Notes: generated from the letters alone by a model not told the origin. Shown: positions 1 to 9,470, counted from the first letter of the stretch. The stretch: DNA of 48,481 bases from Klebsiella pneumoniae (GCA_945889325.1 CAMDBH010000020.1:1-48481), one strand, 5' to 3'. Made by a program: numbers and translations.

Positions 1-244
1 TGGGCCGCGCTCGCGTCCTGTCCCGGAGGGACATCTCGAACTGTAGCGGTGGACTTCAGTCCAACGCGTTGCCGCGATTGAGGTTTTCTTCGATTATTGC
101 CCGCGGCCTCAGCCTAACGCCCCGTGATCGTTCTTGCGATAGCCCTGGCAATTTTGTCGCAGCGGCGCGCACGCAACGGATTTTGCACGAGTTCAACATC
201 CCACATCAGATTCACTGGCAAAAATCGCGTGATCGCCGCAAGGG

Positions 245-274
245 TTGACGGATGGCGTCGGCGGCTCCTATTCT
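245..274 (+). promoter_or_regulatory. candidate sigma70-type promoter for the small gene at 368
   Basis: TTGACG at 245-250 and TATTCT at 269-274 are separated by 18 nt, close to the housekeeping -35/-10 consensus. Transcription from here would leave a leader of roughly 85 nt before the ATG at 368. The rest of 1-367 shows no convincing coding frame; a short inverted repeat (GTCC-CGGA-GGAC) lies near position 20. This is a sequence match only and such matches occur by chance. Confidence 0.35.
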
Positions 275-367
275 GTAGCCCCGTTGCCGTTGGCGGCGGT
301 ATCTGATCGCTGCGCAAGTCAGTTTGCGCACAGCTCGAAATGTGGCTAACAGTCAAGGAGATGCACA

Positions 368-613
368 ATGGCAACCTGGAAGTGCGACATCAAAAAACAA
401 TACGGCAAGTTCAGCGGCTTTGCTTGGAAGGCTACAGAAAAACAGGGCAATGCTGTTGCCGAAAACGTTGAGACCCAGAGCGCCATCATCGACGCCGTGG
501 TCGGCAACATCAAGAAAAGCGGCTTCGTCGCTGGCGACGAAGTGATTTTCCGCGACGCCGCCTACGCGTCGCTCGGCGAATTGAAAGGCGTGATGTCGCG
601 ATCGCCGTATTAA
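368..613 (+). CDS. small hypothetical protein, 81 aa
   Basis: I do not recognise this protein. The ATG at 368 is preceded by AAGGAG at about 354-359, a strong ribosome binding site, and a sigma70-like promoter lies about 95 nt upstream, so expression is plausible. The product is short, soluble and mixed in charge. It has a Lys/Trp/Gly-rich N-terminal third (MATWKCDIKKQYGKFSGFAW) and a single Cys at residue 6, with no signal peptide or membrane segment. The N-terminal pattern could be a small beta-barrel or SH3-like fold, but that is a guess. The gene converges on moeA, with only 4 nt between the two stop codons. Confidence 0.6.
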   Translation: MATWKCDIKKQYGKFSGFAWKATEKQGNAVAENVETQSAIIDAVVGNIKKSGFVAGDEVIFRDAAYASLGELKGVMSRSPY

Positions 614-617
614 GCGT

Positions 618-1853
618 CTAAATTCGCGGCCATAGCAAGAAGTCGACGCCATCGCCGACCGCCAGCGCGGGCGCGTGTGCTTGCCGAATCGCCAGCCACT
701 CACCGGCGGCGAAATGCGGAAGATCGGCCGAACTGCGCACGGTTAGCACGTCGATTTGCGCACCCGTGGCCGTGGCAATGAGGTTGGCCGGCAGCAGTTC
801 AGTGCGGGGGCCGATCGCGGGCAACACGCGCGAACTCGGCAGGCGCCCGATCTGCCACGCTGGATCGCCGCCCTGACCGGCGACCAACGCCGGCAAAACG
901 AACAGAGCAGCGCAGACATACGACGCCAATGGATTGCCTGGCAGACCGAACGCCAACTGGCGCCGACCGTCGGCAAGATCGCGGGTGGCAAACAGAAAAG
1001 GCTTGCCGGGCTTGATGCGAATCTGGCGCACGTGGATATGCGCCCCCAAATCCAGCAACACGGGCGCGACAAAATCGCGATCACCGGCAGATGCGCCGCC
1101 AGAAAGCACTACGATATCCGCTTGTTCCCACGCCGCTGCGATGGATTCGCTCAAGCCTTGGCGCGTGTCGATCGCCGCGGGGCACTGAATGACTGCTGCG
1201 CCCGACTGCTGCAAAAGGGCGGTCAGTGCGTAGCGATTGCTGTCTCGGACCTGGCCCAGACCGACTGCGGCATCGATGGCCACCAATTCATCGCCGTTGG
1301 GCAGCAACGCCACCTGCGGCTGCCGCGCCACGCGGACGCTGGCGTGGCCAAACGCCGCCAGCGCGCCCATGCGCGCGCCGTGCAGGCGCTGGCCCGCGCG
1401 CACGACAGGCTCACCCGCGTGCAACTCTGTGCCCTTTCTCGCGATATGCTGTTCGGCACGGGTGGCGTCCAGTATGCGCCAATGTTCGTCGTCCACGCGT
1501 TCTATGCGCTCAACCGGCACGATAGCGTCTGCGCCAAGCGGCAGCACACCGCCCGTCATGATGCGCACACAAGTGCCTATATTTACGAGATTCTGCTCCG
1601 AATGACCGGCCATTGTCTGGCCAACTTGCCGCAAAACTGCACCTGCAACCTGCGCATCTGCCGACCGCAGTGCCACGCCATCCATCATCGCGCGATCGAA
1701 AGCGGGTTGGTCGGCATCCGCCAACGCATCCATCGCCAAATAGCGACCGGTCGCCGCGGACAAGGGCAGCATTTCCGTCGCTAGAGGCAGCACTTGCGCC
1801 AATACTTGCGCCAAGGCTTGGTCAATCGGCAGCAACGGTGTCGCGGCTTGCAT
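618..1853 (-). CDS. moeA: molybdopterin molybdenumtransferase MoeA
   Basis: MoeA inserts molybdate into adenylylated molybdopterin, the last step of molybdenum cofactor synthesis, in the cytoplasm. The 411-aa product has the usual family length. Visible MoeA signatures are FDRAMMDG (52-59), MTGGVLPLGADA (99-110), DSNRYAL (204-210), SGGASAGDRDF (251-261), IKPGKPF (280-286) and GLPGNP (303-308). The ATG at 1853 is preferred over in-frame codons further upstream because the family starts at this point. The upstream cysteine-rich gene stops only 5 nt before this start, so the two are probably co-transcribed although no functional link is obvious. No other cofactor genes (moaA, mogA, moaE) lie in the window. 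Confidence 0.93.
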   Translation of the reverse strand: MQAATPLLPIDQALAQVLAQVLPLATEMLPLSAATGRYLAMDALADADQPAFDRAMMDGVALRSADAQVAGAVLRQVGQTMAGHSEQNLVNIGTCVRIMTGGVLPLGADAIVPVERIERVDDEHWRILDATRAEQHIARKGTELHAGEPVVRAGQRLHGARMGALAAFGHASVRVARQPQVALLPNGDELVAIDAAVGLGQVRDSNRYALTALLQQSGAAVIQCPAAIDTRQGLSESIAAAWEQADIVVLSGGASAGDRDFVAPVLLDLGAHIHVRQIRIKPGKPFLFATRDLADGRRQLAFGLPGNPLASYVCAALFVLPALVAGQGGDPAWQIGRLPSSRVLPAIGPRTELLPANLIATATGAQIDVLTVRSSADLPHFAAGEWLAIRQAHAPALAVGDGVDFLLWPRI

Positions 1854-1858
1854 GGAAA

Positions 1859-3103
1859 TTATTGAGGCTTGAAGCAGGCGTTGACGGCTGAATCGCAAAA
1901 ACCCTTGATTTGGTTGATGCAACTGGCCTCATCGTACGGAAAGCTGACGCAACCAAAGTCTTTGGCCTTTTTCGTTTCCAAAACGACGGTGATACAGCCT
2001 TCAAACGCGACCCACGCATCCTTGGCCGGTGATGTGCCCGTAGCATAGCAATCCGCAATGCATTTGGCATCGCCGCCGATCCCTTGGCAATTGGCTTTGA
2101 CGCAAGTGTAGACGTCCAAACAGCTCGACGCGCCGGTGGCGGGGAAGCAAGCGCCTTGCTCGGCCGAACATTTTTCCTTCCAGCAAGCGAACTGTTGCGA
2201 AGGTTGCACGGCGCCGCATTTGGCGGTTTTGCACGCTTGGTAGGCGGCATAGCCCTTGCCGCCGCCTTCCGAGGCCAACACGCCGCACCAGCCAGCACAG
2301 TTGTTTGGCTGGTTGGGGATAACCGCCGGGCACTTGGCTTGGCACGCACTTTCACCAATGCAGTCGACGGCTTGGTCTTTGTTGGCGCAGGCTTGAGCCG
2401 CCGTGACGCAGTTGGCCAGAATGCACGGGCTCATTTCTTCCAGCTTGCCACCCGCGCATTTGCCTTCAAAACAGGCGCGCAGGTCTTTGTAATTCTCAAT
2501 TTCTGCCGCTGCACCGTTCTGCAAGCAAGCTGTGTTGCACGCGACATCGCCCAAGACGCAGCGCCCGGCGCAGCGAGCCGTGTCGACACAGTTGGCCGTT
2601 CCCTTGCCGTATTCACCACATGCACTGATCTTGTCAAAGCATTTGGACCAGCCGCAAGCCACGCGGGCGTGGGGGTCGGTTTGATCGTCGCACTTGGCCG
2701 TCATGCAGTCGCCAATGGCTTTCACGCTGTCCTTGCCGGTTTGACTGGCGGCGAAATAGCAGGCGGCGGTGCACACACCGCCATCGCTTTTGGGCGGCGG
2801 GCAATCGAGGTAACATGCCATAGATTCACTGCATTTTTTGGTGTTCGCCACCACTTCAGGTGTGGGCTTGACGTCGGGTCCGGGTGCCACACCGGTGTCG
2901 GCGGCTTGCGTGTCAATCGCGACCACGGCATCGGTCGGGCCGGTATCGCTGGCGCCGACGTCACTGGCCGCGGTGTCGGCCGCGTCCGGCGCTGCCGCCG
3001 CGCCGCAAGCTGCCAGAGCAACGAGCGCACAAAACCCTGAAATCTGTCGAATTTTGTGCCCGAGCGGCGTACGCGCTGCAAGCAGTGTCGTGGCGTTGAG
3101 CAT
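1859..3103 (-). CDS. cysteine-rich lipoprotein, surface protein of unknown function
   Basis: This 414-aa protein starts with a basic n-region, a hydrophobic core (FCALVALAAC) and a lipobox LAAC-G around residue 34, so lipidation and export are predicted. An acidic Asp/Ala-rich linker follows (about 40-85). The rest is a Cys-rich array of degenerate repeats of roughly 50-70 residues in which Cys occurs in pairs spaced 3-5 residues apart (patterns such as CxxxxCxxxC). This differs from the CTxDxC repeats of the other surface proteins in the window. The ATG at 3103 gives the signal peptide directly; the frame stays open upstream but adds no sensible sequence. Function is unknown. A disulfide-stabilised helical repeat is an inference. 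Confidence 0.75.
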   Translation of the reverse strand: MLNATTLLAARTPLGHKIRQISGFCALVALAACGAAAAPDAADTAASDVGASDTGPTDAVVAIDTQAADTGVAPGPDVKPTPEVVANTKKCSESMACYLDCPPPKSDGGVCTAACYFAASQTGKDSVKAIGDCMTAKCDDQTDPHARVACGWSKCFDKISACGEYGKGTANCVDTARCAGRCVLGDVACNTACLQNGAAAEIENYKDLRACFEGKCAGGKLEEMSPCILANCVTAAQACANKDQAVDCIGESACQAKCPAVIPNQPNNCAGWCGVLASEGGGKGYAAYQACKTAKCGAVQPSQQFACWKEKCSAEQGACFPATGASSCLDVYTCVKANCQGIGGDAKCIADCYATGTSPAKDAWVAFEGCITVVLETKKAKDFGCVSFPYDEASCINQIKGFCDSAVNACFKPQ

Positions 3104-3186
3104 GTCTACAGTCTCCAAATCGGTGGCGGGTGCGTTTGGGCGGTTTGCCCCAAGGGCGCGAAACATTACGCTCTCCCACAGAATTG

Positions 3187-5118
3187 TCAAGCCAGTATCC
3201 GCAGGGCGGTGGCCGGCGACGGCTGGCTATCCAAGTGGCGTTGCGCCCAAACTTCAAGCAAAAACAACCGCATCAGCTGGGGTTCCAAGGGCGAGTCGGG
3301 TTGATTAAACAATCGGTCCACCTGCGCATTTACCCGCGGCACATCGTACCAACCCCGCGCCGCAAGGCGATCGGGTGAGAGCGTGTTGCGCACCAGCGGC
3401 ATCAACGGACCACGCATCCAGCGCGCATTGGGCACCGGAAACCCCATCTTATCGCGGCGCTGCCAGACAAGGTCAGGCACGAGGCCGGGCAAAATGCGTC
3501 GCAGCAGATATTTGTTTAACCCACCGCGGCGCAGCAACTTGGCCGGCGCGTGACGGGCAAGAGCCACAACCCACGGATCGAGAAAAGGCAAGCGTGCTTC
3601 GAGCGAAAAGGCAGAAGAATTGGCATCTTCAATGCGCAGATACAGAGGCAGCGGCGACCGGGACGTCTGGTCGCGCAACGACGATTGAAGCGACTCGGCG
3701 CTGGCGTACGCTGGCATCGGCAGCACCGAGACGAGGCCATTTTTGTTAAAATAATCCACCTGCTGACGCCGCTGCATCCGACGGCGGCGCACCAGCGCCT
3801 CCATTGGACCCGGCAGAAGCTCCGTGATCAGGCCAGCTTGCGCGCGGGCGAAGATGTCCAGCGCGTCTTGGCGGTTGGTCGTTTCCAGTTGCGCTTGGCG
3901 AAAGGCTGCGACCGCGCCGGATTCTACAGTGGAAGAGCGCAAGAACGGCACAACGCTTGACGGATAGCCAGCCAGCAGTTCGTCTGCGCCTTGGCCGTTG
4001 AGTAACACCTTGACGCCCGCCGCTGCTGCCAAGCCCATGACCAGAAAGCCCGCAAAAGGACTAAAGGAATGTACGGGTTCGTCATGGGTATCGAAAAATA
4101 GCAGCGACTTGTCGATCAACTGGCCATCGCCTGCAACCGTGACATGCCATTCAGCGCCGGTCTGTTTCAAAACCGCGTGAATGAATGGAGATTCGTCAAA
4201 TTCCGGAATGAGGGCGGTGAACGCGTACCGACAGCGACCGCTGCGTTCGGCGTCGAGAAAACGCGCGGCTGCACACGCGACCGAAGTTGAATCCAACCCA
4301 CCTGACATGCACGTACCGATATCGACGTCGGAGCGCAGTCGCAGATGAATCGATTGGAGAAAAGCGGCGCGAAAGGCCTCTATGTAGTCGTTTTCGCGGG
4401 CAAGGTCGGTGGGTGCCGGTGGCAGAACGAAGCGATCGGTGCCGTCGGAATAAGGCTGCATCTGCACAGATTTTCCGCCACGGTAGCGATAAATAACACC
4501 GGGTTGCAGTCGTTCTACGCGTGCATACATCGTCCGTGTTTCCACGTCGAGTTCGCCGTCGTCGACAAAGCGCCGCACGGCTTGCAGGTCGGCCCCGCCC
4601 AGATCGCAGCCGAGCGTGCGCAGTGCCTTAATTTCACTCGCAAAACCGACCCACTTGCCATTGTCGCTCACGTACAGCGGCTTAATGCCCCACGGATCGC
4701 GGCAGGCATACAGGCTCTGACTCGGTTGGTGCCACGCCAATACGCTCCACATGCCATTGAAACGCTCAAAAGTGCGCACGCCCCACGCGGCCAGCGACTC
4801 TACCAGCACCTCGGTATCGCTTGTGCTATGGAATTGCACGCCAATTGCCTGCAGTGACCGGCGCAGTTCAACAAAGTTGTAAATCTCACCGTTGAAAATC
4901 ACCGTCCAATGGCCGTCCGCGGAGGTCATGGGCTGATGCCCCGCCACGCTCAGGTCGAGGATGCTCAGGCGACGAAAACCCAAACCCACAGGGCCATTGA
5001 AATAAAAGCCGTCATCGTCCGGACCGCGGTGGGCGATCCTAGCCGTCGCGCGGCGCAGCGGATCTTCCATCCGCGCCGCGTTGAGCTGCCGATCAAATAG
5101 GCCGACGATACCGCACAT
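3187..5118 (-). CDS. asnB: AsnB-type glutamine-dependent amidotransferase (asparagine synthase family)
   Basis: The 643-aa product has the two expected domains. The class II glutaminase domain starts MCGIVGLFD with nucleophile Cys2 and contains RGPDDDG (31-37), FNGEIYN (75-81) and SDTEV (100-104). The ATP-pyrophosphatase domain has its PP-loop SGGLDS at 272-277. This family forms an amide on a carboxylate using ammonia from glutamine. At the end of a sugar-nucleotide/glycosyltransferase cluster, such paralogues often amidate a sugar acid or cap component rather than make free asparagine, so the substrate is uncertain. The in-frame ATG at 5118 puts Cys2 at the required N-terminus; AGGA lies upstream at a rather long spacing. 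Confidence 0.88.
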   Translation of the reverse strand: MCGIVGLFDRQLNAARMEDPLRRATARIAHRGPDDDGFYFNGPVGLGFRRLSILDLSVAGHQPMTSADGHWTVIFNGEIYNFVELRRSLQAIGVQFHSTSDTEVLVESLAAWGVRTFERFNGMWSVLAWHQPSQSLYACRDPWGIKPLYVSDNGKWVGFASEIKALRTLGCDLGGADLQAVRRFVDDGELDVETRTMYARVERLQPGVIYRYRGGKSVQMQPYSDGTDRFVLPPAPTDLARENDYIEAFRAAFLQSIHLRLRSDVDIGTCMSGGLDSTSVACAAARFLDAERSGRCRYAFTALIPEFDESPFIHAVLKQTGAEWHVTVAGDGQLIDKSLLFFDTHDEPVHSFSPFAGFLVMGLAAAAGVKVLLNGQGADELLAGYPSSVVPFLRSSTVESGAVAAFRQAQLETTNRQDALDIFARAQAGLITELLPGPMEALVRRRRMQRRQQVDYFNKNGLVSVLPMPAYASAESLQSSLRDQTSRSPLPLYLRIEDANSSAFSLEARLPFLDPWVVALARHAPAKLLRRGGLNKYLLRRILPGLVPDLVWQRRDKMGFPVPNARWMRGPLMPLVRNTLSPDRLAARGWYDVPRVNAQVDRLFNQPDSPLEPQLMRLFLLEVWAQRHLDSQPSPATALRILA

Positions 5119-5175
5119 GGCTCAGGAATCCTTGCTAAAGTATCAGGCGCCGTGGGCGCGCAGTGGATGGGGGTT

Positions 5176-6369
5176 TCAGCGTTGCACCCAACGAACACTT
5201 TTGAGGCCCCGTGCTAGCACCCGCCGCGGCAACCTTGCGGATCGCTTATGCAATGCCGCTTCGCGCAGGATTTGCTCGACTTCGATCTGACCTTGGGCGC
5301 GCGGCATGTCCGACAGCTTTTCGCGCTCAGCCGGCAAATCGGACAGCACGTCGAGCAAAACCCTCGCGCAGTCCGCCCAGTCACTTGTGCGAAAAAGGTG
5401 AACGCCGTCAGGTCTTTTCACGGCGTCGGATGCCACGCACGGCACACCCTCCTCCAACGCTTCGCGAAGTGAAATGGCGTCGCCGTCTGACAAAGTCGGC
5501 CGCACAAAGACATCGCTGCGCGCCCACAGGCGCGTGCCCGGTGAAATCGGTTTGCGATACAGCAAGACATTGCGTTCAAGGTCGTTGTCGGCCACAAACT
5601 CAAGCGCGTCATCGATCAGTGCTTGGTCGCATTCGCCGGCGATAACAAAGACAAACCCGACATTTGGCTGATGCCGGCGCACGACGTGGGCAACGCGGAC
5701 AAATAGGTCCAAGCCGTATAGGTCGCGTCCTTCGTGTTTGACCAGCACGCCTGTGCCCGAACTGACCAGCGGGTGGTGGCTGTTCATGAACGCCTCGACT
5801 TCCGGCGGCAGCGGGTGGGCGGCGTTTTCGATTTGCGGGGCGGCTAAATACGGAATAATCGTCGTGGTCCGCTCGGCTGGGACGCCAAACTCGAGCAAGT
5901 TCGAACGCACGTGCTCGCCCGCACACAGAAAATGTTGCAAACGCCGCGCACCCTGCGAGAAAAACCAACGCTCGCGCGGGGCAAGTGTAGAAGCGCAGCG
6001 CCGCAGCGAATGCATCGTCACCACAATCGGCACGCCGGTCAGTTCTTGCACGGCCGCAAATGGCACGAGAATCTTCCATTCCGGGCCAAAAAGGTGCAAA
6101 TTCAGCACGTCGATCCGCGCCTCTGCGACCGCCCGCATGACGCGCGCCGTAAGCCAGCGATCTTTGCCGACACTGTAGTAATTTGCGGGCAACTGCTTGT
6201 TTGGCCGCCATTCGGTATCCAGCGCGACGACACGGCAACCGGTGTGGGCGAGATGGTCCGCAATCCGCTGAATATGCACAGAGATTCCGCCCCATGGCGG
6301 CGGCCATGCGCCGACCAAGCCAATGCAAGGTCCGGTACTTTGTGAACTTGGCTGGTCAGTGCTCGTCAA
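5176..6369 (-). CDS. glycosyltransferase, GT4 family (group 1)
   Basis: The 397-aa product has the two-Rossmann GT-B pattern. The N-terminal glycine loop is WPPPWGGISVHIQ (about 23-35). The C-terminal nucleotide-sugar region contains GDAISLREALEEGVPCVASD (about 322-341), the E-x7-E type signature of retaining group 1 transferases. It probably adds a sugar to a polysaccharide or lipid-linked glycan on the cytoplasmic face. The acceptor and the donor (perhaps the dTDP-amino sugar made by the genes just upstream) are unknown. The first codon of the frame is TTG at 6369; an out-of-frame ATG just upstream opens a four-codon reading frame that ends in TGA over this TTG, so the true start is uncertain. 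Confidence 0.82.
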   Translation of the reverse strand: MTSTDQPSSQSTGPCIGLVGAWPPPWGGISVHIQRIADHLAHTGCRVVALDTEWRPNKQLPANYYSVGKDRWLTARVMRAVAEARIDVLNLHLFGPEWKILVPFAAVQELTGVPIVVTMHSLRRCASTLAPRERWFFSQGARRLQHFLCAGEHVRSNLLEFGVPAERTTTIIPYLAAPQIENAAHPLPPEVEAFMNSHHPLVSSGTGVLVKHEGRDLYGLDLFVRVAHVVRRHQPNVGFVFVIAGECDQALIDDALEFVADNDLERNVLLYRKPISPGTRLWARSDVFVRPTLSDGDAISLREALEEGVPCVASDAVKRPDGVHLFRTSDWADCARVLLDVLSDLPAEREKLSDMPRAQGQIEVEQILREAALHKRSARLPRRVLARGLKSVRWVQR

Positions 6370-6437
6370 CTTGCTGTCATCCTTTCTGATTTCCCAAAGT
6401 ATTCACCGCATGTGCGCTGAACCTTTCCGCTTCGCAG

Positions 6438-7094
6438 TTAAAATTGCTTTTCTGGCAGCGATCCCGTGCGCAACGCCGCACCGTCGGGCAGGTCATCTAG
6501 GTGCGCGGTATCGTTTAGGGCCAAAATACGAAAACCGTTGTCATCGATCTGAATCGTGGTGATCGACGCCGTGTCGATGGTAAAAGTCCGAAATTTATTG
6601 ATCTTCAAACTCAATACCTTGCACAGCATCGTTGAGATTGCAAACATGTGGGACACGATGACCACATGCCCGCGTGGATGGCGCTCGTAGAGTTCCTCAA
6701 GCACGCTCCAGCCGCGATCGGCGACTTCCTTGAGGTTTTCACCCTTGGGAAAGCGCGTTGTGCCCGGACTCTTTTGCCAGCGCTCGCGCCAAGTGCCTGG
6801 GCCATTAGGCAATTTTGCAAAAGACTCGCCTTCCAGCGTACCTAGATACGCTTCACTAAGGCGCTTGTCGGTGACCACAGCGTGGCCGATCGATTGCCCA
6901 ATCAAAGCAGCGGTATCGCGGGCGCGCTGCAAGTGACTGGACCACAAAGCGTCAAATTTTCGCCCGCCCAGATGCCCCGCCAACGCTTGGGCTTGGTCAA
7001 AACCTAGCTCACTCAGCGGCACGTCGGTTTGACCATACAGCACCGGCTTGCCGGTCCATTCACTTGCACCATGGCGAATAAAGGTCACTTTCAC
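6438..7094 (-). CDS. histidine phosphatase superfamily protein (phosphoglycerate mutase-like)
   Basis: The family removes or transfers phosphate through a phospho-histidine. With a GTG start at 7094 the product is 218 aa and begins VKVTFIRHGASEW, placing the catalytic RHG at residues 7-9. The acidic motif LSEAYLGTLEGES is near 79-91, and the second catalytic His is in VIVSHMF (149). The GTG overlaps the stop of the upstream aminotransferase as GTGA, which supports that start and suggests translational coupling. Its place inside a glycan locus suggests a sugar phosphate or nucleotide-sugar intermediate as substrate. Cofactor-dependent mutase activity is less likely, but cobalamin-type phosphatases cannot be excluded. 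Confidence 0.82.
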   Translation of the reverse strand: MKVTFIRHGASEWTGKPVLYGQTDVPLSELGFDQAQALAGHLGGRKFDALWSSHLQRARDTAALIGQSIGHAVVTDKRLSEAYLGTLEGESFAKLPNGPGTWRERWQKSPGTTRFPKGENLKEVADRGWSVLEELYERHPRGHVVIVSHMFAISTMLCKVLSLKINKFRTFTIDTASITTIQIDDNGFRILALNDTAHLDDLPDGAALRTGSLPEKQF

Positions 7095-8254
7095 GTGTTT
7101 TTCTGCCCCACGCAATCTCCATGCGATTGCAACTCTTTGGCCATGGCGTCGACCACTTGCCCAACGTCGTGCGCCGTCATAGCGTGAAACACCGGCAAAG
7201 CCAGGGATTGTGCAGCCCAGCGCTCAGAATGCGGCAATTCACCGCGCGGCAACTGCCGCCACGCCTGCTCCTGATGCGCCGCCATGATCCCGCGACGAGC
7301 GCCGATTCCCTGCGAATTCAGAGCAAAAAGCAGGGCATCGCGGCGGGCGCCCAACGCGTCGTGCGCGCGATCGCGCACGCAGACGCAAAATGTTTGCACA
7401 TTCCAAACGCAATCTGCGGGCAGCACCATGCAGGCGACATCGCTCATTTCGGCCAGCGCCAGCCGATACAAATCGGCAATCGCGGCACGATGTTGGAGGA
7501 TTTCAGGTAGCCGCTGAAGTTGAACCAGACCGATCGCCGCCTGCAGATCGGTCAGGCGATAATTCCACGCCGGTTCAACGTATTGTTCTCTTGCCGTTTG
7601 ACCGTGGCGCTGATCGGCGCTCAAAGTCATGCCGTGTTGGCGCAAATACCGCAGCCGTTCGGCATAGTCGGGGCGATTGGTGGCGATTGCACCGCCTTCG
7701 CCCATCGTCAATACCTTGCGCGGATGAAAGGAAAACACTGAAAGTTCAGCATTTTCAGCGATGGCCTGGCCGCGGTGCGTCGTGCCAATGGCGCAGGCGG
7801 CGTCTTCAATCAGCGCGACATTTTTGTCAGCGCACCACTTTGTGATCGCCGCGCGATCAAACGGCACCCCCAGTTGATGCACAGCGATGACCGCGCGCAC
7901 GTCCTTCGTCCAAGCGCGATCCAGCGTATCCACTGTTACAATGGGTAGTTGTGGTTCGACGTCGGCAAAAACCGGCTGGGCCCCTGCCATCCAAACCGCA
8001 TTGGTCGTGGCGATAAACGACAGCGACGGCACGATCACGCCGTCGCTGCGCCCGATGCCGGCAGCGATCAGCGCCAGATGCAAACCCGTGGTCGCCGACG
8101 TCACCGCCACGGTCTGATCCGCTCCGACCGTTAGCGCCAGTTGCTTCTCAAATTCAGCGACTTGCGGCCCTTGCGTGACCCAGCCAGAGCGCAAAACCGC
8201 GATGACGGCTTGCTCCTCCTCTTGGCCAAAAACCGGTTTGATAATCGGAAGCAT
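7091..8254 (-). CDS. DegT/DnrJ/EryC1/StrS-family PLP aminotransferase
   Basis: A sugar aminotransferase of about 387 aa. It transfers an amino group from glutamate to a keto sugar nucleotide, using PLP bound to the Lys in SFHPRKVLTMGEGG (near residue 180); the Asp of IEDAACAIG (about 150-158) holds the PLP ring. The ATG at 8254 is chosen because GGTGAG lies 5 nt upstream; an in-frame GTG sits two codons earlier. It begins LPIIKPVFG and contains SGWVTQG, resembling 4-aminotransferases of the perosamine/bacillosamine type, so its substrate may differ from that of the FdtB-like enzyme next door. Its stop overlaps the phosphatase start by 4 nt. Confidence 0.88.
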   Translation of the reverse strand: MLPIIKPVFGQEEEQAVIAVLRSGWVTQGPQVAEFEKQLALTVGADQTVAVTSATTGLHLALIAAGIGRSDGVIVPSLSFIATTNAVWMAGAQPVFADVEPQLPIVTVDTLDRAWTKDVRAVIAVHQLGVPFDRAAITKWCADKNVALIEDAACAIGTTHRGQAIAENAELSVFSFHPRKVLTMGEGGAIATNRPDYAERLRYLRQHGMTLSADQRHGQTAREQYVEPAWNYRLTDLQAAIGLVQLQRLPEILQHRAAIADLYRLALAEMSDVACMVLPADCVWNVQTFCVCVRDRAHDALGARRDALLFALNSQGIGARRGIMAAHQEQAWRQLPRGELPHSERWAAQSLALPVFHAMTAHDVGQVVDAMAKELQSHGDCVGQKNT

Positions 8255-8339
8255 TTGCACTCACCGGCGCGGTGCGCCAACGTGGATTATCGCGCAAGTT
8301 GGTCGGCACCGCAAGCCGCGAACATCCGATATTTTCAGG

Positions 8340-9461
8340 CTATTGCTGCGACTCTTGCTGAATTTCCCGCACAGCATCCGCGACAAATGCCGCGTCCGCC
8401 AAGCTCAGGTGCGGCCCCATTGGCAAACTCAGAATCTCTGCCGCCAGCGTGTCGGCAACCGGCAAATGAAGGTGGCCATGGCTTGCCGCATAAGCACCTG
8501 ATCTGTGGGGTGGTATCGGATAGTGCACCAACGTGCCTACGCCGCGCTCGCGCAGCTTTTGCGCCAAAATATCGCGCCGGTCGCTGGCGATCACATACAA
8601 ATGCCATACATGCTGCGCGTCCGGGACCAACCCTGGCAGGCGCAATCCCCTAATATTTTGCAGTTTTTCATTGTACATTGCAGCAATCGCCTGGCGCCGC
8701 GCATTCCACTGTGGCAGATGCAAAAGTTTTACCTGCAAAAGCGCTGCCTGCAGTTCATCCAAACGGCTATTAAACCCTTGTACATCGTGATGATAGCGCT
8801 TGGTTGAGCCATAACTGCGCAACCCGCGAAGTTGGTGCGCCAACGCCGGATCGTCGGTAGTGATGGCACCGCCATCGCCAAAAGCGCCCAAATTTTTGCC
8901 CGGATAAAACGACCAACCCGCGGCAGCTCCAAGGCTTCCGGCCCGTCGTCCCGCATAAGTCGCCCCGTGCGCTTGGGCCGAGTCCTCCAGCACCCGCAAG
9001 TTGTGCTTTTTCGCCAGCGCGCTGATGGCGGTCATGTCGGCGGGTTGGCCATAAAGGTGAACCGGCATCAGCACTTTGGTCCGCGACGTCACGGCGGCCT
9101 CGATCCTTGCGCAGTCGATCGTGTGCGTGAGCGGATCGGGCTCCACAGGCACCGGCGTGGCACCGGCGTAGGTAACTGCCAGCCACGACGCGATAAAAGT
9201 GTTCGACGGCACGATGACTTCATCGCCAGGTCCCACAGCCCAAGCGCGCAGCACCAGATGCAACGCGTCCAGGCCATTTGCCACGCCGATGCAATGCTCG
9301 ACCCCGCAAAACTTCGCGAAATTACTCTCAAATTCCTCCAACGCCTGCCCCGCGATGTACCATCCGCCTTGCATCACACGCTGCCACGCCGCGTCCAACT
9401 CGTCCTTCAGTTCGAGGTAAGTTGGCAGTAAGTCCAGAATTGGGATGCGCAATTCGCTCAT
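8340..9461 (-). CDS. FdtB/QdtB-like dTDP-3-amino-3,6-dideoxyhexose transaminase (DegT family)
   Basis: This 373-aa DegT-family aminotransferase has its PLP lysine at K189 in [15 protein letters not shown] and the PLP-ring Asp in [11 protein letters not shown] (157-167). The N-terminal [10 protein letters not shown] and the segment QGGWYIAG are typical of the FdtB/QdtB branch, which aminates the 3-keto group of dTDP-3-keto-6-deoxyhexoses. Its immediate upstream neighbour is the matching ketoisomerase (9-nt gap). The two enzymes would turn dTDP-4-keto-6-deoxyglucose into dTDP-Fuc3N or dTDP-Qui3N. The acetyltransferase (FdtC/QdtC) that usually follows is absent here; a second aminotransferase stands in its place. 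Confidence 0.85.
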   Translation of the reverse strand: MSELRIPILDLLPTYLELKDELDAAWQRVMQGGWYIAGQALEEFESNFAKFCGVEHCIGVANGLDALHLVLRAWAVGPGDEVIVPSNTFIASWLAVTYAGATPVPVEPDPLTHTIDCARIEAAVTSRTKVLMPVHLYGQPADMTAISALAKKHNLRVLEDSAQAHGATYAGRRAGSLGAAAGWSFYPGKNLGAFGDGGAITTDDPALAHQLRGLRSYGSTKRYHHDVQGFNSRLDELQAALLQVKLLHLPQWNARRQAIAAMYNEKLQNIRGLRLPGLVPDAQHVWHLYVIASDRRDILAQKLRERGVGTLVHYPIPPHRSGAYAASHGHLHLPVADTLAAEILSLPMGPHLSLADAAFVADAVREIQQESQQ

Positions 9462-9470
9462 ATTGTTGGT

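Noticed and set aside
756..1784. Long open frame opposite moeA
   Set aside because: MoeA motifs on the minus strand are unambiguous; the opposite frame is a GC-rich shadow with no ribosome site.
2084..3040. Long open frame on the plus strand opposite the Cys-rich lipoprotein
   Set aside because: It is the antisense of a Cys-codon-rich gene with clear signal peptide and repeats. The plus frame has no start signals or family match.
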